A stretch of DNA of 64,000 nucleotides from Planctomycetaceae bacterium (GTDB lineage Bacteria > Planctomycetota > Planctomycetia > Pirellulales > Lacipirellulaceae), in NCBI GenBank assembly GCA_002702655.1, contig PABB01000026.1, positions 62,001-126,000 of the forward strand, in the 5' to 3' direction. The notes beneath the pieces were generated by a model, which worked only from the letters and a program-made list of their open reading frames with translations, ran no database searches and had not been told where the DNA came from. Positions 37,045 to 46,319 of this stretch are shown here, piece by piece (positions within the stretch are counted from its first letter, which is position 1; each line of letters begins with the position of its first letter). A program made the position numbers and the translations under genes.

Positions 37045-37341
37045 ATGTTTCGCTCATTGGTTTGGGGGCTGACCGCCTCGGCCATGTTGTTGGGGGCGGG
37101 GCTCGTGGGCGACACGAGCGAGGCCCAAGCCCGCGCAAAGACCTATTTGGTCTGCAAGCCGGTCTGCTGCTGCGATTGTTGCGACTGCTGCGTGACCTAC
37201 GAGAAATGTGTCGTCACGATGCGGCGCGGCCAGTTGCGGCGAGCCGTGCGGCGCGGCGAGATCTGCTGCCCGGTGGAGGTCAACCCGTGCTGCCCCGTGA
37301 AGGTCGACCCCTGCTGCTGCACCTGCCCCGTCTGCCCGTAG
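37045..37341 (+). CDS. Cysteine-rich secreted miniprotein
   Basis: 98 residues from ATG 37045, preceded by an excellent ribosome site (GGGAGGAG, 37033-37040). A signal peptide (about 1-33, 'SLVWGLTASAMLLGAGLVG') leads to a mature chain with 18 Cys in about 60 residues, in clusters such as 'CKPVCCCDCCDCC', 'EICCPVEVNPCC' and 'PCCCTCPVCP'. Between them lies a basic stretch (MRRGQLRRAVRRG). It could be metallothionein-like or a disulfide-crosslinked envelope component; planctomycete cell walls are known for Cys-rich proteins. No family was recognised. Confidence 0.75.
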   Translation: MFRSLVWGLTASAMLLGAGLVGDTSEAQARAKTYLVCKPVCCCDCCDCCVTYEKCVVTMRRGQLRRAVRRGEICCPVEVNPCCPVKVDPCCCTCPVCP

Positions 37342-37625
37342 TCGGATGAGCGGCGAATCCGTTGCAGAGGGCGGCTTGGCCGTTGCATAGCAATTGCAGT
37401 CTGCTCCGCGCGCTCGCCAGTGCGCCCGTTAGCGACCCCTTGTGGGGACGCCCGAGACGGCGGCGCGCGGGGCTCGCCTGCTGCGAGTCTTCAGCGCAGA
37501 CCACGCTCATTTCGCCCGACCGGTCGCCAGGCGATGCGGATCGAACTATAGTGGAACCCCTGGCAATCGCCGCCGCTGCGGCCGGGTCCTTCTTGTTTGT
37601 CCTTTTGTTCCGCTGAGTTTGATCC

Positions 37626-40094
37626 ATGCGCCGAATCTCTGCGCCCGTCGTGTTAAGTTGGCTCTCCGTTCTCTTGCTGGTGCTGGGCAGCGCCGCCTGT
37701 TCGGCAAGCGCCGCTGAGGCGTTGCCCACGGCCACGATCCGCGTTCACGCCGACCAGCCGGGCGCCGCGATCGCCCCGCACCTGTACGGCTTGTTTTTCG
37801 AAGACATCAACTTCGCCGCCGACGGCGGGCTGTACGCCGAGTTGGTGCAGAATCGTTCGTTCGAGTACTTCCCTTGCATCGGCTGGAATCCGCGCAGCGA
37901 GCAGTACCACCCGCTGACCGCCTGGGAGCCCGTGCAGCGCGGCGGCGGCCAGGGCGGCCTGCGCGTTGAGCGCGGCGTCCCGCTCAATCGCAACAACACG
38001 AATTACCTGTCGCTGCGCATCGAAGAAGCGGGCGAGGGCGTGGGCGTGATGAACACTGGCTTCGACGGCATTCCGTTGGATGCCAACGCAACCTATCGCG
38101 TGTCCTTCTATAGCCGCTGGGATGGACGCACTCGCGGGCCAGTGACGGTGGCTTTGGAAACGTCCCAGGGTGAGCAGCTCGCATCGCACGAATTCACCGT
38201 CCGGGGCGATCAGTGGCAGAAGTTCGAAGCCGAGTTGACGCCGACCGAGAAGGTCGACAACGCGCGGCTGGTGCTCACGACCACTCAGCGAGGAACGCTG
38301 TACCTGGACATGGTGTCGCTGTTCCCCAAAGACACGTTCAAGGGGCGCGAAAATGGCATGCGGGCCGACCTGGCCCAGGCGTTGGCCGATCTGCAGCCCA
38401 AGTTCCTGCGCTTTCCCGGCGGCTGCATTGCCCACGGGCACAGTTTGCAGAACGCGTATCGCTGGAAGGACACGGTGGGCGACGTGGCCGAGCGGCGGCC
38501 CAACTGGAATCGCTGGGGCTACCACCAAACGTACGGCTTGGGCTACTTCGAATACTTCCAACTGTGCGAAGACATCGGCGCCACGGCGCTGCCGGTCGTT
38601 CCCGTGGGCGTTTCCTGCGGCTTCAATTCGCCGTATCAATGCGTGCCGGTCGACGAGTTGCAGCCGTGGATCGACGACGCGCTCGACTTGATCGAGTTTG
38701 CCAACGGCCCCAGCGATTCAAAGTGGGGTTCCGTGCGGGCCGAGATGGGGCACCCCGAACCGTTCGACATGAAATTTATCTGCCTCGGGAACGAGGAGCA
38801 CGACACGCCCGAGTTGCACGAGCGGTTCCCGCATTTTGTCAAAGCCGTGCGCGAGGCGTACCCGGAGATCAAGATCATTGGCACGTCGGGGCTCGGCCCG
38901 TCGATCCCGCTGTATCCGCTGATGCGCCAGCAGGAGGTTTACAGCAGCGACGAGCACTACTATGAGAGCCCGCAGTGGTACGTCGAGAACCAAACGCGGT
39001 TTGACGAATTCCCGCGCGGCGGGCCGTTGGTGTTCGTGGGGGAGTACGCCTCGCGCGGCATCGCCCAGGTGAATGCCGTCTCGGAAGCGGCCTACCTGAC
39101 TGGCATCGAACGCAACGGCGATTTGGTCGATATGGCTTGCTACGCGCCGCTGTTCGCGCGGATCGGGCATACGCAGTGGAATGCCGCCAACATGATCTAC
39201 TTCGATCAGCGGCGGATGATGAAGACGCCCAACTACTACGTGCAGCAGATGTTTAGCTGCAACAAGGGCGACGTGGCGCTGAAGTACGAAATCGAGCAGC
39301 CGAAGTCCAAGCCGGAGCCGCTGCAGGCGGCCTCCGTCGGCATCGGGACCTGGGGCACTTCCGCGTCGGTCAAAGACGCCACGGTCAACGGCCAGCCGCT
39401 CGCCAACGACCAGTGGCAGGTCCAGGACGGCGACTTTGCCGTCGCTGACGGCGCCTATCGTCAGAGCGATCAACGGGCGATGCCGGCGCTAGCGCACTCG
39501 GCCGCGAAGATCGACGCCCAGGAGATTGATTACCGCTTCAAGTTCCAGAAGCACGGCGGCGCCGAAGGCGTGCTGGTCGTGTTCGACTACCAGGGCGAAG
39601 ACGATTACATGTGGTGGAACATCGGCGGCTGGGGCAACACGATGCACGGCATCGAACGCCACAGCGGCGGAGCCACGTCCACATTGACCCAACGGCGCGG
39701 CCGGATCGAGTCTGATCGCTGGTACGAAGCTCGCATCGTCCGCACGCCGGGTCGGGTGCAGTGCTATCTCGACGGCGAACTCATCCTCGACCATGAGAAG
39801 GCGCAAACCGGGCTGAGCGTCGCCGCTGCTCGCAGCGATGAGCCCGGCGAGTTGATTCTCAAGTTGGTGAACCCGTCCGACCGGGCGTTGCAGGCGAACA
39901 TCGAAATTGCCGGCGTCGATGCCGTGGCCGACGAGGCGTCCGTGACCTTGCTCGCGGCCGACGCCGGCGCGGCCAACTCGATTGACGAGCCCAGCCGCGT
40001 CGAACCGAGAGTCGACAGGACGCCGGCCGGCAAGCAGTTCCAGCGGACCGTGCCCGCCTGGTCGGTGCAGGTGCTGCGGATTAACGCGAAGTAG
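37626..40094 (+). CDS. GH51 alpha-L-arabinofuranosidase with extra C-terminal domain
   Basis: 822 residues with a signal peptide (cleavage near 'ASAAEA'). GH51 removes terminal arabinofuranose from arabinans and arabinoxylans. The barrel carries 'YGLFFEDINFAADGGLYAELV', 'FLRFPGGCIAHGH', the acid/base Glu390 in 'CLGNEEHD' and the nucleophile Glu473 in 'FVGEYAS'. From about residue 570 to 730 an inserted beta-rich, concanavalin-like domain ('DYRFKFQKHGGAEGVLVVFD') interrupts the usual C-terminal beta-sandwich, which resumes at 'LILKLVNPSDRALQ'. A second GH51 gene without this insert lies at 59695-61704. Confidence 0.93.
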   Translation: MRRISAPVVLSWLSVLLLVLGSAACSASAAEALPTATIRVHADQPGAAIAPHLYGLFFEDINFAADGGLYAELVQNRSFEYFPCIGWNPRSEQYHPLTAWEPVQRGGGQGGLRVERGVPLNRNNTNYLSLRIEEAGEGVGVMNTGFDGIPLDANATYRVSFYSRWDGRTRGPVTVALETSQGEQLASHEFTVRGDQWQKFEAELTPTEKVDNARLVLTTTQRGTLYLDMVSLFPKDTFKGRENGMRADLAQALADLQPKFLRFPGGCIAHGHSLQNAYRWKDTVGDVAERRPNWNRWGYHQTYGLGYFEYFQLCEDIGATALPVVPVGVSCGFNSPYQCVPVDELQPWIDDALDLIEFANGPSDSKWGSVRAEMGHPEPFDMKFICLGNEEHDTPELHERFPHFVKAVREAYPEIKIIGTSGLGPSIPLYPLMRQQEVYSSDEHYYESPQWYVENQTRFDEFPRGGPLVFVGEYASRGIAQVNAVSEAAYLTGIERNGDLVDMACYAPLFARIGHTQWNAANMIYFDQRRMMKTPNYYVQQMFSCNKGDVALKYEIEQPKSKPEPLQAASVGIGTWGTSASVKDATVNGQPLANDQWQVQDGDFAVADGAYRQSDQRAMPALAHSAAKIDAQEIDYRFKFQKHGGAEGVLVVFDYQGEDDYMWWNIGGWGNTMHGIERHSGGATSTLTQRRGRIESDRWYEARIVRTPGRVQCYLDGELILDHEKAQTGLSVAAARSDEPGELILKLVNPSDRALQANIEIAGVDAVADEASVTLLAADAGAANSIDEPSRVEPRVDRTPAGKQFQRTVPAWSVQVLRINAK

Positions 40095-40134
40095 CCGCGC
40101 GGCCACTTCGATCAATCTGTTCAACAGGAGCGGA

Positions 40135-42321
40135 TTACCGACCGCGCCCGCCGCGTCCGCGGCCGTCGCCGCCGCTACTTGCGCGATTGGAGGAGCCTCC
40201 GCCGCCACCGCCGATGTTACCGCGAATCGTCGCGTTGCCGCCCCCGGAGTTGCTGCGCTGAATCGCGGGCGCGCCGCCGCCGTTGTTGCCGCCACCAGGC
40301 GTGTTGGTCCTGTTGAACGCGCGTCCGTTAGGCATCTGGCGGATCTGACCGGTCGAGCCGGCGTTGCTGGGGATTGATCGCACCTGCGGCTGCATTTGGA
40401 TCCGGGGACCCGCGTTCCCGCCGTCCTGTTGGGGCGTGAAGTTCCTGCGCTGCACCTGCGGCTGAAGGTTCTGCGTGCCGAAATTGCCTCGGGCGCCCGG
40501 CACATAGCGTTGCTGCGTCTGGATTTGCGGCGCCCCGCCGCCGCCCTGTTGGCGGATCGTCGCCTGCGGCGTCGCGGCGGGCTGGCCGCCGTAGACGCGG
40601 CGGTTGCCGGTAATCGGGGCGCCCGTCGACGGGCCCGTGCCGCGGTCCAAGGACTTGCTGCCCAGTCGCGGCGTGGGTGCATACTGCACGCGGGGCGTGC
40701 CGCCCGTCGAGGAACCGGCGTCGTTCGCGGTTCTCGGATTCCGCACGGCGCGGCGCTCCGTCCCGCTCGCCGCGCCGGGGATCACATCCCGCCGCACCGT
40801 CGTTCGCGGAGATCCGCCATTCGCGGGGCCATTGTTCTGGGCGCCGTCGTACAGCGCGGCGCGACCTACGCGGGTGCGGTCGACCGCTCGCGTCCTGGCG
40901 TTGGGTCCCGTGGTTTGGATGTTCTGCCGTTGACGCTGATCCTGCGCGACGGCCGTTTGCCCATTGCGTGGGTCGAGCCCGCGCGCTCGCAGGCCGGGGT
41001 CGTCGCCAAGCTGCACGCGCCGTTGCTGACCCGGTTCGCCGCCGGCGTTCGTCGTGCCGCGCCGCGCAACGACATCCTTGTGCATGTTGCCGCGCTGCTG
41101 CTGAAGTTGGCGCCAATCGGCGACGCTCGCCCGGGTGCGCAGTATTTCGTCGGGGTCCATGTTCCGGACTTTCGTCCGCACGCCGTGGCTGGCGAGTTGG
41201 CGGTGGCTGCTCAGCACCAGATCGCTCTGCTTTCCGTGCCGAATGCGAGTGGCGTGATTGCCGCGGTCGCCCGGTCGATCGTCCCAGTGCTCAAAGCGAT
41301 CGTACCGACGCTGCATATCGACCAGCCAATCGTTGCGACGATGTCCGTCGTGCCAATGGTGGTAGGCGAACAGCGGATCATAGTACCGGGGGCCGCGGTT
41401 GTGATACGCGAACCATGAGTAGTAGCCCAGCGACGAATAGCCTGGTCCGAACCCGCCGTAGTAATAGTGGTGGTGGTACGGATTGACGAACAGATTGGCA
41501 ATCAACAGCGAGGTGTTGATGACGGCTTGCGGCCGATAGTAGAAGCCAGCGCGGCTGTACAACGGCGTGCGCCAGTAGACCGAAGCATACAGAAAACCGC
41601 GGCTGACCAGCGGGCGGTCCCAGTAGCCAGGGATATACACGTAGCCCACCGGGGTGGTCGCGTAGTACGCGGGCGTCCACACCCAGCCGGGTTGCCCGGC
41701 GTACCAATAACCCGGACGCCAAGCGTAGGCTTGATTCTGATAAATCCAACAACCGGGAATCCAGAAGTGGTCGTTGCTAGGAGCGGGGCTCGAGGGACCT
41801 TGCTCCAGCGCATCGGGCGGCGCGGGCAGAAAGGCGATTTCCGCCTGGTCCTCGTTGATCCAGAAACCGGGCGACCACGCAAAGCCGCCGTCGACCCGCA
41901 TCCATTCGCCCGGCACCCAGCGACGTCCGGGAGGCGCATCGCGCCACACGCCGCTCACCCAAACAAAGTCTTCCTGGGCCGCCGACCACATCCAGTAGCC
42001 GGGGATCCACTGCACGTTGGCGCCTTCGGGGCGCACCTCAGGCGGCAGCTCGTTGATTGGCTCGGGCGGCTCGCGCGGCACGATCGCCTGCTGCTCGGCG
42101 GCCAGCGCGGGGTCGACCACCGGTTCGGCGAACGCCTCGTGAATCGGGCCGCGGTCGAGCACCTCAAAGCCCGCGTCGGCCGGAACGTCCTGCGCGACCG
42201 CCGGCGAAGCGCCGACGAAGGTCGCCACGACGCACAGCGCGGCCCAGCATTTGGGGCGGCGTGCCGCGGGGCGGGTCAGTGCGACTCTGGTCCGGCGGAG
42301 AGTGAAAGCGAATGTATTCAT
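40135..42321 (-). CDS. Secreted Trp/Tyr/Gly-rich 'WxPGYW' repeat protein
   Basis: 728 residues from the ATG at 42321; the frame upstream is not protein-like. A signal peptide ends near 'ASPAVAQD'. Residues about 60-260 carry many 'W.PGYW / WVPGEW / RPGYWY' repeats of the YXWGXW type, then a Tyr/His-rich block (YHHHYYYGGFGPGYSS). The second half is low-complexity Arg/Asn/Gln/Gly sequence ending GGDGRGRGGRGR. This looks like a structural surface or matrix protein; no enzyme motif is seen. Confidence 0.82.
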   Translation of the reverse strand: MNTFAFTLRRTRVALTRPAARRPKCWAALCVVATFVGASPAVAQDVPADAGFEVLDRGPIHEAFAEPVVDPALAAEQQAIVPREPPEPINELPPEVRPEGANVQWIPGYWMWSAAQEDFVWVSGVWRDAPPGRRWVPGEWMRVDGGFAWSPGFWINEDQAEIAFLPAPPDALEQGPSSPAPSNDHFWIPGCWIYQNQAYAWRPGYWYAGQPGWVWTPAYYATTPVGYVYIPGYWDRPLVSRGFLYASVYWRTPLYSRAGFYYRPQAVINTSLLIANLFVNPYHHHYYYGGFGPGYSSLGYYSWFAYHNRGPRYYDPLFAYHHWHDGHRRNDWLVDMQRRYDRFEHWDDRPGDRGNHATRIRHGKQSDLVLSSHRQLASHGVRTKVRNMDPDEILRTRASVADWRQLQQQRGNMHKDVVARRGTTNAGGEPGQQRRVQLGDDPGLRARGLDPRNGQTAVAQDQRQRQNIQTTGPNARTRAVDRTRVGRAALYDGAQNNGPANGGSPRTTVRRDVIPGAASGTERRAVRNPRTANDAGSSTGGTPRVQYAPTPRLGSKSLDRGTGPSTGAPITGNRRVYGGQPAATPQATIRQQGGGGAPQIQTQQRYVPGARGNFGTQNLQPQVQRRNFTPQQDGGNAGPRIQMQPQVRSIPSNAGSTGQIRQMPNGRAFNRTNTPGGGNNGGGAPAIQRSNSGGGNATIRGNIGGGGGGSSNRASSGGDGRGRGGRGR

Positions 42322-42677
42322 CGTGGGGTCCCTGCAAGAACGCTGCGAAAGCGTGCGGAGTATGCTGCCAGAGCGGCGGCGACGAGCTTGGCGCCCATCT
42401 CCCGCGCAGACTGGCAGAAAATAGTGGTGCAATGCAGGCGCCGAATTTGCCTGTGGCGCCGGCGTCGCTTCGTAAGTGATGAAACGACAGCGGGTTAGCT
42501 CGGTTGAAGCCGCGGGCGGATCGGCTCGTCCGCTCGCGAGGGGCGAGTTTTGCGCTGTCAACATGATGACGCCGCGCCGTCACGTTGGCGCATCGCCGTC
42601 AGACGTTCGGCAGCCTGATGTTCCCATTTCACGAGCCGCGCCCGTCGGGCGAGCGTTCGTAGAACTGTGCCGGCGCC
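42322..42677. other. Divergent intergenic region
   Basis: 356 bp between the leftward 'WxPGYW' gene and the rightward DUF1206 gene. It should contain both promoters, though none was identified by eye. Open frames here lack coding character. Part of the region next to 42678 may be the decayed 5' end of the DUF1206 gene. Confidence 0.45.
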
Positions 42678-43169
42678 TTGGGCAGCGTATTTGCGGCGAC
42701 CGCGGCGCCGCTATCCAGCTCAACGGCCGCCAGCGGCGGCGATGGCGAGAGCCATCGTCGCGGAGTGGCCATGCTGCTGCGTATGCCAGGAGGGCCGTGG
42801 ATCGTGGGAGCGGTTGGCCTGGGCATGGTCGTCTACGGCGTGTGGCAGGCGTACCGGGGGCTCAGCGACCGCTTCACAAAGAAATACAACTCGGCGGCCA
42901 TGTCGGATGCCGAGCGCACGGTCGCCCTTTACAGCGGTCGGATTGGCCTCTCCGCACGCGGCATCACCTACGCCGTGATCGGCGCGTTTGTGATTGTCGC
43001 TGCCGTGCAGCTCGATCCCAGCGAAACCAGAAGCGTCGGCGGCGCGCTCGACATGCTGGCCGCCCAGCCGTATGGCGCGTGGGTGCTGCTGGCGGTCGCC
43101 ATCGGCTTGATCGGCTATGGCGTTTACTGCCTGGTGCAAGCGCGCTACCGCACGTTTCGGGTCAATTGA
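42678..43169 (+). CDS. DUF1206-family membrane protein, apparently 5'-truncated
   Basis: 163 residues if started at the TTG at 42678; GTG 42765 or ATG 42771 are alternatives. A stop (42660-42662) closes the frame upstream. DUF1206 proteins usually have three repeats of a two-helix unit. Here only the end of the first unit ('PWIVGAVGLGMVVYGVWQAY') and most of the next ('GLSARGITYAVIGAFVIVAA' ... 'GVYCLVQARYRTF') are visible, so the protein is about half the usual length. The first helix pair seems missing. The function of the family is unknown. Confidence 0.6.
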   Translation: MGSVFAATAAPLSSSTAASGGDGESHRRGVAMLLRMPGGPWIVGAVGLGMVVYGVWQAYRGLSDRFTKKYNSAAMSDAERTVALYSGRIGLSARGITYAVIGAFVIVAAVQLDPSETRSVGGALDMLAAQPYGAWVLLAVAIGLIGYGVYCLVQARYRTFRVN

Positions 43170-43221
43170 GTCGCGGCGGCTTGCGACGAGTGCTTGCTCC
43201 ACCCGCCGCGCCTGAACCGCA

Positions 43222-44478
43222 TCACCAATCGCCGCGCTCGCCCCACACGCGTTGCCGATACAGCACCAGCCCGTGCGCGGCGTGGTACAGAGCGCCGCAT
43301 TCCAGGTCCAGCTCGCGCGTGCGATCGAGTAAATCGCACAGATACTCCACCGCATGTTCGACCCACGGTTGCTGCAGCCGCTCTTTGCTCAGCGCTAGCG
43401 ACAGAAACTCCAGCGTGTGGCCGGTGGCGGCCAGGTGCTCGTCAATGCTGCGGCTGTTCGCGGGGCGTTCGAAGAACAAGATCGAAAAGGCGCCGTTGGC
43501 CAACTGATAAGTATGCGCCGTCTCGGCGGCCCACTGCACGCGATCGCGCGCCGCTTCCCAGTCGGCGGTGAGTTCCCGCTCCGGGTAGGCCGCCTGCCAG
43601 CGGTTCAGCGCCATGGCCAGCCCAATCAGACGGTGCGTGCCGCCGCACGCGCCGTTCCAAATGCGGCTCCGCCAAGCGTTGTCGTTGTAGCTGGGGCCCG
43701 CTTCCATGCCCGCCAGTCGGCCCAGCGACCACGTCTCGCCGTCGCGAGCGGTCCACGTCTGGTCCTTGGGCGACAGGTACTGCGACAGCGCGATCAATGT
43801 CCAGCTGCTCTCCTTGCCGTCGTAGCAGTCGTACATCGTGCGGCGGATGAGGTCCTTCACCGTGTACTCGTCGCTGCCGACGATGATCCGCTCGTCGGGC
43901 GACACCTCGCATTGCGAGATGATCGCTAGCCATTGGTCCTCGTGACCCTGGCCGTTGCGGCCCGGTTCCAACTCGGCGCGCAACCCGGCGCGGGTCGGCG
44001 TGAGCGTCCAGCCCTTCATCGGCCGCCCGGCGAAGACCCAGTCGAGCACATTGACCGGCTCGTCGTGGTCGAGCACCTCAAAGCCGCGGCCAAACGCCAG
44101 CACGCCGTGCATGATCTGCCACGCGGCGTTCTGCTGCAGGCTCATTTGCCGCTCGTATCGCGTCGAGTGCAGCACCGCGTCGATCTTGTCGCGCAGGGCG
44201 TCGCCGGTGAGCCACTGCGGCTCGGCGCCCGGGGCGACGTGCGTCCACCCGCAGATCAGCGTCGCCGCGACAACGAGCTGCCACAGCGCAAGGGGGTAGC
44301 CCAGGTTGCCGTTCAGGCGACCTGGGCGGCGCAGCCGCGGGAGGCCGGCGGACCAGGATCGCCTCTTGCCGCTACGCGGCCCGGGTAGTCTCCCGCCAAC
44401 CCGGGCGACCCGCTCCGGACATTTCCCGCTCGACCTGCCGGACTGCCCGCCATTTGCCTGCCAATCTGTCAGTGTCAT
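43222..44478 (-). CDS. Secreted planctomycete protein of unknown function, 5' end overlain by a repeat
   Basis: The frame is 418 codons from the only in-frame ATG at 44478. The first about 65 residues are low-complexity and encoded by a dispersed repeat (44294-44411) and the sequence before it. What looks like the true N-terminus is a signal peptide, 'LALWQLVVAATLICGW', beginning right at the repeat edge with no ATG, GTG or TTG in frame next to it. The mature part is helical with 'YNDNAWRSRIWNGACGGTHR' and 'AATGHTLEFLSLAL', suggesting an alpha/alpha-toroid-like fold (inference). The start is uncertain and expression may be impaired. Confidence 0.6.
   Translation of the reverse strand: MTLTDWQANGGQSGRSSGKCPERVARVGGRLPGPRSGKRRSWSAGLPRLRRPGRLNGNLGYPLALWQLVVAATLICGWTHVAPGAEPQWLTGDALRDKIDAVLHSTRYERQMSLQQNAAWQIMHGVLAFGRGFEVLDHDEPVNVLDWVFAGRPMKGWTLTPTRAGLRAELEPGRNGQGHEDQWLAIISQCEVSPDERIIVGSDEYTVKDLIRRTMYDCYDGKESSWTLIALSQYLSPKDQTWTARDGETWSLGRLAGMEAGPSYNDNAWRSRIWNGACGGTHRLIGLAMALNRWQAAYPERELTADWEAARDRVQWAAETAHTYQLANGAFSILFFERPANSRSIDEHLAATGHTLEFLSLALSKERLQQPWVEHAVEYLCDLLDRTRELDLECGALYHAAHGLVLYRQRVWGERGDW
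44294..44411. repeat. Inverted repeat, 'GGTAGCCCAGGTTGCCG' family, copy 1
   Basis: Left arm 'GGGTAGCCCAGGTTGCCG' from 44294; right arm ends at about 44411 with a degenerate complement. A second copy lies at 47850-47970. This copy overlaps the predicted 5' end of the gene at 43222-44478. Confidence 0.8.
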
Positions 44479-44794
44479 CGGAGCTGTTTCTATCGGTTAT
44501 GGTGGACAGGCGGTCGGATTTGGGCGAAAACCGGCCAACGGGCGCCCGCTCCCACGCCGGTCGACCGGGTGCAACGAACCTGCGTTGGGGCCGTGGCGTA
44601 GTAGGGTTTGGCGGAATCCGCGCCGATTGTGGCAGTGTAGGCTGCCGCGGCCGCGATTTCACCTCCCGCCGTGCCGAGGCCGTTCGGCACGCAACCTGCA
44701 TCCACCATGGCCGGGCCTGCGTCGCCCCGCCAGTTTGGCGGACCGCGCGGCACGAGAGCCGGCCCGCCGCACTGAAATACTCGGAGTGAGCACG
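44479..44794. other. Divergent intergenic region
   Basis: 316 bp between the leftward unknown secreted gene and the rightward zinc peptidase. Apart from a plausible ribosome site just before 44795 (CGGAGTGAG), nothing recognisable was seen. Confidence 0.45.
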
Positions 44795-45499
44795 ATGATT
44801 TTCGACCCCATGTACTTCCTGTACCTCGCCCCCGGCATGTTGCTGGCGCTGTGGGCCCAGGCCAAGGTGAAGAGCACGTTCGCCCGCGCCTCGCAAGAGC
44901 CGGCGCGGCTGACGGGCGCCGCCGCCGCGCGTCACATCCTCGACGCAGGCGGGCTGCAGAACGTGGCCATCGAGCCGATCGCCGGGCAACTCACCGATCA
45001 CTACGACCCGCGGGACAAGGTCCTGCGACTCAGCCAAAACGTCTACGGCGCCCGGTCGCTGGCCGCGGTCGGCATCGCCGCTCACGAGGCCGGGCACGCG
45101 CTGCAGGACGCCAAGAACTACGCGCCGCTGGTGATTCGTAACGCCGCCGTGCCGCTGGCCAGCTTCGGCGGCAGCATCAGCACGCTGTTGATCTTCGCCG
45201 GCCTGGCGATGGTCTACGCGCAAATGGCGATGGGCACCTACCTGATGATCGGCGGCATCATCGCGTTCAGCTGCGTGGCCTTCTTCCAACTGGTCAACCT
45301 GCCGGTGGAGTTCGACGCCAGCAACCGCGCCAAGGCGCTGCTGGTCAGCCACGGCATCGTCCCCGAGCAGGACATGGGCCCGATCAATAGCGTGCTGAAC
45401 GCGGCCGCCTGGACCTACGTGGCCGGCACGCTGCAGACGGTGATGATCCTGCTGTACTACATCATGCGATCGGGCCTGCTGGGCGGCGGGGACGATTAA
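44795..45499 (+). CDS. YugP-like membrane zinc metallopeptidase
   Basis: 234 residues from ATG 44795. The family (zinc_peptidase_2) has a short N-terminal helix, the metalloprotease motif HEAGH (His97, Glu98, His101) in 'AAHEAGHALQDAKNY', and further helices: 'FGGSISTLLIFAGLAMVY', 'MIGGIIAFSCVAFFQLVN' and a C-terminal one. The 'NLPVEFDASNRAKALL' block supplies the probable third ligand Glu. Its role is probably membrane protein turnover. A strong terminator follows. Confidence 0.92.
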   Translation: MIFDPMYFLYLAPGMLLALWAQAKVKSTFARASQEPARLTGAAAARHILDAGGLQNVAIEPIAGQLTDHYDPRDKVLRLSQNVYGARSLAAVGIAAHEAGHALQDAKNYAPLVIRNAAVPLASFGGSISTLLIFAGLAMVYAQMAMGTYLMIGGIIAFSCVAFFQLVNLPVEFDASNRAKALLVSHGIVPEQDMGPINSVLNAAAWTYVAGTLQTVMILLYYIMRSGLLGGGDD

Positions 45500-45535
45500 C
45501 CCGCTTCGTGCCGACTCGCGACGCAGCGATAACCC

Positions 45536-45566
45536 ACAGCCGGGGGCGGCCGCCCCCGGCTGTTTT
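45536..45566 (+). terminator. Rho-independent terminator of the zinc peptidase gene
   Basis: A perfect 14-bp palindrome (45536-45563, half-site ACAGCCGGGGGCGG) runs straight into TTTTT. It sits 37 bp after the stop at 45499. It is the clearest classical terminator in the window. Confidence 0.9.
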
Positions 45567-45589
45567 TATGCGCTGGCACGCCCACCACC

Positions 45590-45662
45590 GGTGGCTGGGG
45601 ACGACCAACGGGAGCCCCCAGTGAAGTCGCTGGGGGCTCCGCTGCGCCGCGTTCCCAGGCGC
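45590..45662. repeat. REP-like repeat copies 4 and 5, head to head
   Basis: 'GGTGGCTGGGGACG' followed by 'GGGAGCCCCCAG', then, after 8 bases, 'CTGGGGGCTCCGCTGCG' followed by 'TTCCCAGG'. The two halves form an inverted pair of the same family found at 25473, 26402 and 27070. Confidence 0.8.
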
Positions 45663-45781
45663 CCATCCATGCACTTCCAACGGCATCGCCAGCCGATTCC
45701 TCCGCTGGATTCTCCCGCGGCCCAGCGGTACGATGAGGGCTCGTTGCGACCACCTCGGGGCCCGCGTTACGGAGAGTCACC

Positions 45782-46306
45782 ATGCTCCAACGGCTGTGTA
45801 ATCATGCTTCGCTGATGATCGTGGGCATTGTGGTCGGCGCGGCCCTGTCCGCCGGCTGGCACGGGGCGACCCGCATGGCCCCCGCCCACGCCACCGCCAC
45901 CCACGGCGCCGACAACTTTGCCATCGCCACCGGGCTGGTCGACGACGGGATCGAGGCGCTCTACTTCCTCGATTTCCTCACCGGCGACCTGCGGGCCGCG
46001 GTCATCAGCCGCCGCACGGGCGAGTTCAGCGGCTTCTTCGAATACAACGTGCTGAGCGATTTCGTCGGCATGACCGACGAGCCCAACTTTCTGATGGTGA
46101 CCGGCCAGGCCGACATACCTCGCGGCCGCGGACCGACGCAAATCGGCAACAGCTTGATCTACATCGCCGAGGCGACCAGCGGCCAGGTTTACGCCTACGC
46201 CCTGCCGTACAGCAGCACGCTGAACGCCGCCGGCAAGCCGCAGTCGGGCAACTTTTACCGCGTAGGCGGCGGCTACTTCCGCGACGCCTTTGTGCGTGAT
46301 CCTTGA
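45782..46306 (+). CDS. Exported protein of unknown function
   Basis: 174 residues. The N-terminus has a hydrophobic helix ('SLMIVGIVVGAALSAGW') acting as signal peptide or anchor. The rest is beta-rich with 'GLVDDGIEALYFLDFLTGDL' and 'GNSLIYIAEATSGQVYAYALP', resembling one blade-like unit repeated twice. Similar lone proteins occur in planctomycetes, but no function is known to me. It lies upstream of thiS, separated by an inverted repeat. Confidence 0.7.
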   Translation: MLQRLCNHASLMIVGIVVGAALSAGWHGATRMAPAHATATHGADNFAIATGLVDDGIEALYFLDFLTGDLRAAVISRRTGEFSGFFEYNVLSDFVGMTDEPNFLMVTGQADIPRGRGPTQIGNSLIYIAEATSGQVYAYALPYSSTLNAAGKPQSGNFYRVGGGYFRDAFVRDP

Positions 46307-46319
46307 GTCTGAAAGCTGA

